DNA from: Anaerolineae bacterium
GTDB taxonomy: Bacteria > Chloroflexota > Anaerolineae > Anaerolineales > Anaerolineaceae
Direction: 5' to 3'
DNA: 10,052 bases
Assembly: GCA_016213455.1 (NCBI GenBank)
Contig: JACRAG010000108.1
Location: 1-10,052 of the forward strand
Under the pieces are notes generated by a model. It made no database searches. It had not been told where the DNA came from and saw nothing but the letters and a program-made list of their open reading frames with translations. Below are positions 1 through 8,002 of the stretch, piece after piece. A program made the translations under genes and the position numbers. How positions within the stretch are numbered: the first letter of the stretch is position 1; the number at the start of each line of letters is the position of its first letter.

Positions 1-1
1 G

Positions 2-1999
<1,998 letters not shown>

Positions 2000-2010
2000 G
2001 CGTGCATCAA

Positions 2011-2036
2011 TGCCCTGGAGGGGATTGGACAGGGCA
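2011..2036 (+). repeat. Small hairpin just after katG
   Basis: TGCCCTG at 2011-2017 pairs perfectly with CAGGGCA at 2030-2036 across a 12-base loop, starting 11 bases after the katG stop. No T-run follows, so by itself it is not a standard terminator. It may protect the katG message 3' end or act with the stronger terminator 20 bases further on. Confidence 0.45.
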
Positions 2037-2057
2037 GACAACCAAATGATGTTAAGC

Positions 2058-2103
2058 CCCCGTCCAGCAACCGGTGACCACCGGAAGCTGGACGGGGATT
2101 TTT
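2058..2103 (+). terminator. Intrinsic terminator of katG
   Basis: CCCCGTCCAGC (2058-2068) pairs perfectly with GCTGGACGGGG (2087-2097). After a symmetric AA/AA internal loop the hairpin continues with CCGGT (2071-2075) against ACCGG (2080-2084), closing a GACC loop. Five T residues (2099-2103) follow within two bases of the stem. This is a textbook Rho-independent terminator and separates katG from the sugar operon. Confidence 0.9.
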
Positions 2104-2204
2104 AACCCCCCAACTCCATCTGGTCCGGCAGGCAGAGATTCCGGTTGTTTTGGGCGGAAAGGCTCAGCGGCGGTCGCGGGGTGGGGGTTTGTTTGATCTC
2201 CCAT
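2104..2204 (+). other. Intergenic stretch without a recognised element
   Basis: Between the katG terminator and the CRP-like palindrome lie about 100 bases of mixed composition, including a G-rich run around 2178-2188. No ORF, hairpin or promoter stands out. With the elements listed separately it makes up the 319-nt gap between katG and the regulator gene. Confidence 0.6.
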
Positions 2205-2220
2205 TGTGATAAATGTCACA
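2205..2220 (+). promoter_or_regulatory. CRP-type activator site (TGTGA-N6-TCACA)
   Basis: TGTGA at 2205-2209 and TCACA at 2216-2220 form a perfect inverted repeat with a 6-base spacer, the same core as the enterobacterial CRP consensus, followed by TTT as in the extended consensus. Its centre (2212.5) lies about 60 bases upstream of the start point predicted from the -10 box, close to the -61.5 of class I CRP-dependent promoters. The spacing is read from the sequence. That a CRP/FNR-family regulator binds here is inference. Confidence 0.6.
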
Positions 2221-2236
2221 TTTCGAAAAATATGAC

Positions 2237-2265
2237 TTGACTCTCAAAGTTGTTTTTGTTATTCT
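2237..2265 (+). promoter_or_regulatory. Sigma-70-type promoter of the sugar operon
   Basis: A -35 box TTGACT (2237-2242) and a -10 box TATTCT (2260-2265) are separated by exactly 17 bases in a locally AT-rich stretch. The predicted transcription start is near 2272, giving a leader of about 47 bases before the regulator ATG. An alternative -10 within the TATATA at 2265-2270 would need a 22-base spacer and is less likely. Confidence 0.65.
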
Positions 2266-2270
2266 ATATA

Positions 2271-2302
2271 TGAAAATATTCTCGTATCTGAAAAGATTTT
2301 CA
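2271..2302 (+). promoter_or_regulatory. Candidate operator for the SorC-type regulator
   Basis: TGAAAA-GA-TTTTCA at 2289-2302 is a perfect 6-2-6 palindrome. A second copy of its left half, TGAAAATATT (2271-2280), precedes it by 18 bases and matches TGAAAAGATT at 9 of 10 positions. The element begins at the predicted transcription start, where a bound repressor would block initiation. Autoregulation by the adjacent SorC-family protein is inferred from position; the sequence does not prove it. Confidence 0.55.
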
Positions 2303-2318
2303 TAAATAAACCACAACC

Positions 2319-3275
2319 ATGGTCAAACTCTCCCCGCTGGATGAGACGCGATTGCTGGTGAAAGTCAGCAAGCTGTACTACGAAGAAGGGCTTTCGCAGG
2401 ACGATATCATCCTGCGTTTGAATCTCTCGCGCTCGAAGATCTCCCGCCTGTTACAGCAGGCGCGGGATGAGGGGATTGTCCAGATCACCGTGGTGACGCC
2501 CAAACACCTGTATTCGGACCTTGAAAACCGGTTGGAGAAACACTTTGGGCTGCAAGAAGCAGTGGTGGTGGAAACACACGCCGGTGACACGCAGGAAAAT
2601 GTGCTGCGCGCGCTGGGTGTCGCCGCCGCGGGGTACCTGGAGCGGGCGGTTACGGCATCGACCACCCTGGGTATTTCCTGGGGTTCGACGCTGAACAGCA
2701 TGGTCGCGGCGATGCGTCCCATTTCGCTTCCCAACGTCAACGTGGTGCAAATCATTGGCGGGTTGGGGCAGCCGGAAGCAGAAATCCATGCCACCGATCT
2801 GTGTCACCGGCTGGCGCGGGCTTTGAATGGGCAGCTGACCTTGCTGCCAGCGCCCGGGATTGTCGGCAGCCAGCAGGCGCGTGAAGTATTGTTGGCTGAC
2901 ACATATGTCCGGCGGGCGGTGGAGATGTTCAGCCGCCTTGACCTGGCGTTTGTCGGCATTGGCGCGCCGACTCCTGAGTCGCTGATGATGCGGGACGGCT
3001 CCATTCTTTCGGCGCATGAAATGGAGCTCTTGCTTCAAAATGGGGCGGTTGGCGACATCGCGCTGCGATTCTTTGACGGGTTGGGGCAGCCGGTGGGTTC
3101 AGATATCGATCAACGCGTAATCGGCATTACGCTCGAGCAGTTGAAACGCGTGCCCCGCGTGGTGGGCATTGCGGGCGGCGCGGAAAAGCACCGGGCTGTG
3201 CGCGGGGCATTGGCGGGCAGGTTGGTGCATGTTTTGATCACCGACTCGGTGACCGCCGGGAAACTGCTGGAGTAA
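2319..3275 (+). CDS. SorC/DeoR-type sugar-responsive transcriptional regulator
   Basis: 318 residues, the usual length for the SorC family (DNA-binding helix-turn-helix plus C-terminal sugar-phosphate-binding domain related to SIS/NagB folds). Residues 8-24 (LVKVSKLYYEEG) and the helix-turn-helix at about 25-47 (LSQDDIILRLNLSRSKISRLLQQ) match the family signature. The effector domain shows GISWGSTL, the FVGIGAPTPES loop, and near the end GIAGGAEKHRAVRGAL followed by VLITD. The only nearby start is the ATG at 2319, because an in-frame TAA lies at 2307-2309. No Shine-Dalgarno is visible before it, unlike the other genes of this operon. It is first in the operon, 22 bases before the SIS gene, and probably regulates its own operon in response to a phosphorylated sugar. 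The effector is unknown. Confidence 0.95.
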   Translation: MVKLSPLDETRLLVKVSKLYYEEGLSQDDIILRLNLSRSKISRLLQQARDEGIVQITVVTPKHLYSDLENRLEKHFGLQEAVVVETHAGDTQENVLRALGVAAAGYLERAVTASTTLGISWGSTLNSMVAAMRPISLPNVNVVQIIGGLGQPEAEIHATDLCHRLARALNGQLTLLPAPGIVGSQQAREVLLADTYVRRAVEMFSRLDLAFVGIGAPTPESLMMRDGSILSAHEMELLLQNGAVGDIALRFFDGLGQPVGSDIDQRVIGITLEQLKRVPRVVGIAGGAEKHRAVRGALAGRLVHVLITDSVTAGKLLE

Positions 3276-3297
3276 TCCTTTATTGATTGAGGTAGGT

Positions 3298-3900
3298 ATG
3301 AACGAAGACCAAATTTTAGAGATGGCCGCCCAGGTCATTGAAACAGAAAGCCGGGCTGTAGCCAGTTTGATGGACCAGCTCAAGCCTTCTCTGGTGCAGG
3401 CGGCGACGGCGATGTTGAACTGTAAAGGTCATGTGATTGTGGCTGGCGCAGGGACAAGCCATGCCGTGGCGCTGCGTTTTGCGCACCTGCTGTCTTGCTG
3501 TGGAACACCAGCCCTGTTCTTACATCCTGGCGACAGCCAGCATGGTTCGGCGGGGGCAGTGCGGGCAGAGGATGTGCTGGTGGCGCTCTCCAAGGGTGGG
3601 GAAACCACTGAAGTCAATTTCCTGGCGCGCGTCGCAAAAGAGCGTGGGGCGGTGGTGATCGGGATCACCGAAAAACCGGCTTCCACCCTGGGAAGAATGA
3701 GCGATATTACGCTTGAGATTAAAGCGCCAGAGGGCGTTGATCCGTATGGGATGATTGCCACCGGCAGCTCCTTGTTTAATGCAGCCTATTGTGACGCATT
3801 GTGCATCGTCCTGCTCAATCTGCGCGGTTACTCGGTGGAACAGTTTGGACAGACGCATCCAGGCGGCGCGGTCGGGCAAAAACTGAAAGGGGTGGCCTGA
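3298..3900 (+). CDS. SIS-domain sugar-phosphate isomerase, KpsF/GutQ-like, no CBS domains
   Basis: 200 residues containing a single SIS domain. Family marks are VIVAGAGTSHAVA (about 47-58, phosphosugar-binding loop), LFLHPGDSQHGS with His82, the LSKGGET motif (97-103) and the C-terminal HPGGAVG (187-193), the last being typical of arabinose-5-phosphate isomerases such as KdsD and GutQ. Those enzymes carry two CBS domains after the SIS domain; here the protein stops about 7 residues after HPGGAVG. The glycine-rich loop reads AGTSH rather than the GMGKSG of KdsD, so a different sugar phosphate is plausible. The start is the ATG at 3298 with GAGG at 3289-3292; the TTG at 3283 has no such signal. 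Its stop TGA shares its last base with the next ATG, so translational coupling is likely. Aldose-ketose isomerisation of a phosphorylated sugar is inferred. Confidence 0.92.
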   Translation: MNEDQILEMAAQVIETESRAVASLMDQLKPSLVQAATAMLNCKGHVIVAGAGTSHAVALRFAHLLSCCGTPALFLHPGDSQHGSAGAVRAEDVLVALSKGGETTEVNFLARVAKERGAVVIGITEKPASTLGRMSDITLEIKAPEGVDPYGMIATGSSLFNAAYCDALCIVLLNLRGYSVEQFGQTHPGGAVGQKLKGVA

Positions 3901-4946
3901 TGATGAAAGCAGCCTATGTGACCGACCCGATGCGCATTGTTCTGCGCGAAACACAGGTTCCCACTCCCCCGGACGATGGGCTTGTGATGGCTGTCAAAGC
4001 CTGCGGCGTGTGCGGTTCGGATCTGCGCCGCTGGCGTGAGGGCGCTTATGCGGGTAGCGAAGACTTGATTGCCGGGCATGAAATCGCGGGTGTGGTGACC
4101 GGCGTGGGCAGCCAGGTCAAAGATTACCAGGTGGGCGATTTTCTGGCTGTTGCTCCCGACGTGCACTGCGGCAAATGCTACTACTGCGAACACGGACTCT
4201 ACAACCTGTGTGATGACCTGCACCTGATCGGCATCACGCCGGGTTATAACGGCGGTTTCGCCGAATCGATGGTGTTGACCGGTGAGATGTTGCGCGGTGG
4301 TATTGTTCACCGGGCGCCGGGGTCGATGAGCTTTTCGCAGGCAGCGCTGGCAGAACCGCTCAGCTCGGTGCTGGCTTCGCATGCCGAAGCGAGTACCACC
4401 CTGGGGGATACGGTCGTGGTGATGGGTGGGGGGCCGATCGGCTGCCTGCATATTGCCGTGGCGCATGCGCGCGGCGCGCGGGTGATCCTGTCGGAGCCGA
4501 GCGCCGTCCGCCGCCAGATTGCCGGGCGTTTTTCGCCCGAATGGATTTTTGACCCCACGACATCCAACCTGGTTGAGGAAGTGCGCCGGGTCACGAACGG
4601 GCGCGGCGCCGATCTTGCCCTCTGCGCCAACCCGGTGGCAGCTACGCACACCCAGGCGGTCGAACTGGTGCGTAAACGCGGCAAAGTGGTGTTGTTTGGC
4701 GGACTGCCCAAAGCCAGCCCAATGACCACCCTGGACGGCAACCGCCTGCACTATAACGAAATTCGCGTTTTGGGGGCTTTCTCCTATCATCCCAGCTACC
4801 ACGCCCTGGCCCTGGAGACGATTGAACGCGGGCTGATCAACAGCGAACACATGATTACGCATACTTTCCCACTTGCAGAGATTGACCGGGCTTTCCAGAC
4901 GGCTGCCAGCGGCGAAGCACTTAAAGTGATGGTAACGATCGATTAA
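3900..4946 (+). CDS. Zinc-dependent NAD-linked polyol/alcohol dehydrogenase (MDR family)
   Basis: 348 residues, medium-chain dehydrogenase/reductase of the sorbitol/threonine dehydrogenase branch. Catalytic zinc ligands are visible as Cys38 (GVCGSD), His60-Glu61 (AGHEIAG) and Glu152 (LAEPLSS). The structural zinc site is complete with Cys90, Cys93, Cys96 and Cys104 (HCGKCYYCEHG, then NLCDD). The Rossmann loop is GGGPIG (176-181), and an acidic residue at the end of the second strand (ILSEP, Glu199) favours NAD over NADP. The start is the ATG at 3900, overlapping the previous stop as ATGA-type coupling, with AAAGGGG at 3886-3892 as ribosome-binding site; the ATG at 3903 is also possible. It probably oxidises a secondary hydroxyl of a sugar, polyol or sugar acid between the neighbouring isomerases. 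The substrate cannot be read from sequence. Confidence 0.95.
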   Translation: MMKAAYVTDPMRIVLRETQVPTPPDDGLVMAVKACGVCGSDLRRWREGAYAGSEDLIAGHEIAGVVTGVGSQVKDYQVGDFLAVAPDVHCGKCYYCEHGLYNLCDDLHLIGITPGYNGGFAESMVLTGEMLRGGIVHRAPGSMSFSQAALAEPLSSVLASHAEASTTLGDTVVVMGGGPIGCLHIAVAHARGARVILSEPSAVRRQIAGRFSPEWIFDPTTSNLVEEVRRVTNGRGADLALCANPVAATHTQAVELVRKRGKVVLFGGLPKASPMTTLDGNRLHYNEIRVLGAFSYHPSYHALALETIERGLINSEHMITHTFPLAEIDRAFQTAASGEALKVMVTID

Positions 4947-4958
4947 CAGAGGAACCCA

Positions 4959-6305
4959 ATGATCGGACTCAACTACGAACTCGAACAACGCGAAGCATCC
5001 GGCAACCCTGTGCGCGTCGGGCTGATCGGCGCCGGGCAAATGGGCACAGACGTGGTGGCGACCACCAGGATGATGAAAGGCATCCGCATCGTGGTCTCTG
5101 CGGATATTGATATCGAACGCGCCATCGCGGCATATAAAATTGCCCAGATCGAGGGTGATGTGGTGGTGGCTGAGACGGCGCAGCAGGCTGATGAAGCGGT
5201 GGCTGCCGGCAAGCTGGTTGCCGCCCGCGACTATCGGGTGGTCACGGACATGAAGAACATCGACGTGATGCTCGAAGCGACCGGCGTGCCTGAGATCGGC
5301 ACGCGCGCAGCCCTGCGGTCGGCGCGTAACGGGCAGGATCTGGCGATGATGAATGTGGAAACGGATATCACCGTCGGCCCCATCCTGCACTGGTATGCCG
5401 GGCAAAAGGGCGTGCTGTATGCCCTGGCTGCCGGCGACGAGCCTGCCGCCTGCAAGGAACTGTATGATCTGGCTGTTTCGATGGGTTTCACCGTGGTGGC
5501 TGCGGGGAAAGGCAAGAACAATCCGCTCGACCGGCACGGCACACCCGCCGACCCTGCCATTCAAAAAGAAGCCGCCCGGCGCGGTCTCAGCCCGAACATG
5601 TTGATCGAGTTCATCGATGGTTCCAAAACCATGATTGAGATGGCGGCGGTGTCCAATGCCACCGGTCTCATTCCGGATGTACGCGGCATGCATGGTCCAA
5701 GCACCGACCGCGACCATTTGAACCAGACTTTTGCCCTCAAAGAGGAGGGCGGTGTGCTGAACAAGATGGGCGTGGTTGATTACGGCATCGGGCGGGTGGC
5801 TCCGGGTGTGTTCCTGATCGTGCGTACCGATCATCCGCGCCTGCGCGAAGCAATGATCCTGCGCGATATGGGCAACGGCCCATATTACACCTTGTTCCGA
5901 CCCTTCCACCTGTGCAGCATCGAAGTTCCCCTGACCTGTGCCATGCTCGGCATTCGCAAACAGTCGAATATGGTGCCGCTCAACCGCCTGGTCTCCGAAG
6001 TCTTTGCAGTCGCCAAACGCGATCTGCTCCCCGGCGACACGCTGGACGCGATTGGTGGGACGGCTTATTACAGCCTGATCGACACGTATGAAACCGCCAA
6101 AGCCGAATGCCTGCTGCCGATTGGGCTGGCAAAAGGCGCCAGGGTTATCCGCCCGATCCAAATGGATGCGCCGATCACCTGCGCAGATGTCGAAATCAAA
6201 CCGTCCACGGTTTACAGCCTGCGCCAGCTGCAGGAGCAGTGGTTTGAGGGCAAGATCAGCGAGCCGGAATTGCTCAAAGCCGTGGATGAGCTGGCAGCAG
6301 ATTAA
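4959..6305 (+). CDS. COG4091-type NAD(P)-dependent oxidoreductase with SAF domain, DXR-like (DRL) family
   Basis: 448 residues. The N-terminal Rossmann fold carries GLIGAGQMG (21-29). The middle shows the family blocks VTDMKNIDVMLEATG (95-109), AAGKGKNNPLDRHGTP (181-196), FIDGSKTMIEMAAVSNATG (218-236) and VRGMHGP (241-247). The C-terminal part (about 345-415) is SAF-like, with AVAKRDLLPGDTL and LPIGLAKGARV. This is the group often labelled homoserine dehydrogenase with SAF domain. Its characterised member is Brucella DRL, which turns 1-deoxyxylulose 5-phosphate into the branched methylerythritol phosphate with NADPH. Here the gene sits 12 bases after the dehydrogenase, with GAGGA at 4949-4953, inside a sugar operon. 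A catabolic oxidation or carbon-skeleton rearrangement is therefore more likely than homoserine or isoprenoid synthesis. Family assignment is from recalled motifs; the reaction is inferred. Confidence 0.88.
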   Translation: MIGLNYELEQREASGNPVRVGLIGAGQMGTDVVATTRMMKGIRIVVSADIDIERAIAAYKIAQIEGDVVVAETAQQADEAVAAGKLVAARDYRVVTDMKNIDVMLEATGVPEIGTRAALRSARNGQDLAMMNVETDITVGPILHWYAGQKGVLYALAAGDEPAACKELYDLAVSMGFTVVAAGKGKNNPLDRHGTPADPAIQKEAARRGLSPNMLIEFIDGSKTMIEMAAVSNATGLIPDVRGMHGPSTDRDHLNQTFALKEEGGVLNKMGVVDYGIGRVAPGVFLIVRTDHPRLREAMILRDMGNGPYYTLFRPFHLCSIEVPLTCAMLGIRKQSNMVPLNRLVSEVFAVAKRDLLPGDTLDAIGGTAYYSLIDTYETAKAECLLPIGLAKGARVIRPIQMDAPITCADVEIKPSTVYSLRQLQEQWFEGKISEPELLKAVDELAAD

Positions 6306-6317
6306 GAGCAGCTTTCT

Positions 6318-6367
6318 GCGCGGCACGCTTTCCCGGCAGGGATGGCTTAATCCTCAGGATGCCGCGC
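6318..6367 (+). repeat. Intercistronic hairpin between oxidoreductase and isomerase genes
   Basis: GCGCGGCA (6318-6325) pairs with TGCCGCGC (6360-6367). The enclosed stretch holds two smaller foldbacks, TCCC/GGGA (6331-6334 and 6339-6342) and the odd palindrome ATCCTCAGGAT (6350-6360), the latter sharing a base with the outer stem. No T-run follows. It lies 18 bases before the ribosome-binding site of the next gene, which suggests message stabilisation or dosage control within the operon. Confidence 0.5.
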
Positions 6368-6398
6368 GTCGTCAAGACAAGATTAAAAGGAGAAAAAC

Positions 6399-7808
6399 AT
6401 GGCAAAAGTTACCCTGGGTGTGATCGTTGGCAATCGCGACTTTTTCCCCGACCGGTTGGTGACCGAGGCGCGGGCAGACATCCTCCAATTGTTCCAGGAA
6501 ATGGACATTGAGGCAGTCATTCTCGATGAAAACGCCACCAAGCTGGGCGGGGTGGAGACCTGGACGCATGCCAAAATTTGCGCCGACCTGTTCAAGAAAA
6601 ATGCTGAACGGATTGACGGCATCCTGGTCGTTCTGCCCAATTTTGGTGATGAAAAGGGTGTGGCGGATACGGTCAAGCTCTCCGGGTTAAATGTGCCCAT
6701 TCTGGTGCAGGCCTATCCGGATGACCTGAACCAGCTGACGGTGGAGCGCCGGCGGGACGGGTATTGCGGCAAGATCTCGGTTTGCAACGACCTGCGCCAG
6801 TACGGTTACGCATACAGCCTGACCGAACTGCACACGGTGCATCCCATGACCGAAAGCTTCCGGGCCGATCTGGCAAAATTCGTCGGCGTCTGCCGGGTGG
6901 TGCGGGGATTGAAAAATGCCCGGTTTGGGGCCATCGGCGCGCGCCCCGGCAACTTCAACACCATGCGCTTCAGCGAGAAGATGCTCCAGAATTATGGAAT
7001 GAGCGTCGTGACTGTGGATTTCTCCGAAATCCTGGGCAATGCCGGCAAGCTGACGGACGATGACGCGCGGGTCAAAGAAAAGCTGGCAGCCATCCGGGGC
7101 TACGCCAGGCACGATGCGGTGCCCTCTCCTGCCCTGGTCCGCATGGCCAAACTTGGCCTGGTGATCGATGATTGGATGAAGGAATATGACCTGACCGCCA
7201 GCGCCATCCAGTGCTGGACCTCGCTGCAGCAGAACTACCACATCAATGTGTGCACGCTGATGAGCATGATGAGCGAGCAGCTCATGCCGTCGGCTTGCGA
7301 AGTGGACATCACTGGCGTGGCTTCCATGTACGCGCTGCAGCTGGCTTCCGGTTCTCCGAGCGCGCTGGTTGACTGGAACAACAATTACGGCGGCGATCCC
7401 GACAAGTGCGTGTTGTTCCATTGCGGCAACTGGGCCAAGAGCTTCCTGCCTGAGATCGAAATCAAGAACGCCGAAATTCTGGCGACCACCCTCGGTACGG
7501 ATAACACGTATGGCGCCGTAGCTGGACGCGTACCTGCCGGACCCATGACCTATGCTCGCATCAGCACCGATGACAACCTTGGTTTTATCCGCACCTACGT
7601 TGGCGAAGGTGAGTTCACCAGCGATCCGCTGGATACCTTCGGCGCGCGCGCGGTGATTCACACCCCTGGCTTACAAAAATTGATGCGCTACATCTGCAAG
7701 AATGGCTTTGAGCATCATTGCGCCATGAACGCCTCGCACTCGGCTGACATTCTGGCTGAGGCGTTCGAAACGTACTTCGGCTGGGACGTTTACCATCATT
7801 TGGGTTAG
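6399..7808 (+). CDS. L-fucose/L-arabinose isomerase family protein
   Basis: 469 residues, COG2407-type ketol isomerase, shorter than E. coli FucI (about 590 residues), as many uncharacterised relatives are. Three candidate metal ligands are present: Glu301 in ACEVDITG, Asp325 in LVDWNNN and His447 in NASHSAD. The 24-residue spacing between the Glu and Asp equals that of FucI Glu337 and Asp361, and the His corresponds to FucI His528. Further family marks are [10 protein letters not shown] (78-87) and HCGNWAKSF near 341. The start at 6399 has a strong AAAAGGAG at 6385-6392. It follows the DRL-like gene by 93 bases. It likely interconverts an aldose and ketose using a divalent metal in the cytoplasm. 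The isomerase neighbours and the hydrolase downstream suggest a substrate other than fucose, but which one is unknown. Confidence 0.92.
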   Translation: MAKVTLGVIVGNRDFFPDRLVTEARADILQLFQEMDIEAVILDENATKLGGVETWTHAKICADLFKKNAERIDGILVVLPNFGDEKGVADTVKLSGLNVPILVQAYPDDLNQLTVERRRDGYCGKISVCNDLRQYGYAYSLTELHTVHPMTESFRADLAKFVGVCRVVRGLKNARFGAIGARPGNFNTMRFSEKMLQNYGMSVVTVDFSEILGNAGKLTDDDARVKEKLAAIRGYARHDAVPSPALVRMAKLGLVIDDWMKEYDLTASAIQCWTSLQQNYHINVCTLMSMMSEQLMPSACEVDITGVASMYALQLASGSPSALVDWNNNYGGDPDKCVLFHCGNWAKSFLPEIEIKNAEILATTLGTDNTYGAVAGRVPAGPMTYARISTDDNLGFIRTYVGEGEFTSDPLDTFGARAVIHTPGLQKLMRYICKNGFEHHCAMNASHSADILAEAFETYFGWDVYHHLG

Positions 7809-7837
7809 CCAAAGGTCTTGCAAGAGCGGTTCGATTG

Positions 7838-7904
7838 GAAAGGAGGTGGCTTGCACTTACGAGAAGATGAGAAAACAAGGATACAGACTGCGAGTCCAGG
7901 CTAA
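7838..7904 (+). other. Possible leader peptide with strong ribosome-binding site (weakly supported)
   Basis: AAAGGAGGT is an almost ideal Shine-Dalgarno sequence (GGAGG at 7842-7846), yet no annotated gene starts after it. Four bases beyond GGAGG, a TTG at 7851 opens a 17-codon frame that ends in TAA at 7902-7904 and shares its last A with an ATG at 7904. It may encode a short leader peptide, or the signal may be a remnant. The peptide has no recognisable motif. Confidence 0.2.
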
Positions 7905-7951
7905 TGAACAGGGCAATCTGTATCCCGTCGGTTATGGAAGAAATCCATAAC
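7879..7951 (+). promoter_or_regulatory. Two hairpins in the leader of the binding-protein gene
   Basis: GGATACAGA (7879-7887) pairs perfectly with TCTGTATCC (7917-7925) across 29 bases, and GTTATGG (7931-7937) pairs with CCATAAC (7945-7951) across 7 bases. Both lie in the 194-base gap between the isomerase and the binding protein and end 40 bases before the latter's ribosome-binding site. Neither is followed by a T-run. They may serve as processing or stabilising elements that raise the binding-protein message relative to the enzymes, a pattern common for ABC transporter binding proteins. Confidence 0.45.
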
Positions 7952-8002
7952 AACCTTATTCTACCAAATCGCCGAAACCATTTTGTCTACGGAGTTCAAA
8001 AA

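Noticed and set aside
3801..4946. Earlier start for the dehydrogenase inside the SIS gene
   Set aside because: It would overlap the SIS gene by about 100 bases with no ribosome-binding site. The ATG at 3900 has AAAGGGG upstream and gives the usual N-terminus MKAAYV.
3828..6326. 832-codon open frame on the minus strand opposite three operon genes
   Set aside because: It covers parts of three plus-strand genes with clear family motifs, has no family signature of its own, and long antisense frames are common in GC-rich coding DNA. Same reasoning for minus-strand frames at 6687-7661 and 7961-9034.
7904..8002. ATG at 7904 as start of the binding protein
   Set aside because: It adds 33 polar residues ahead of a complete lipoprotein signal peptide. 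The ATG at 8003 has its own GGAG and a normal signal-peptide start.
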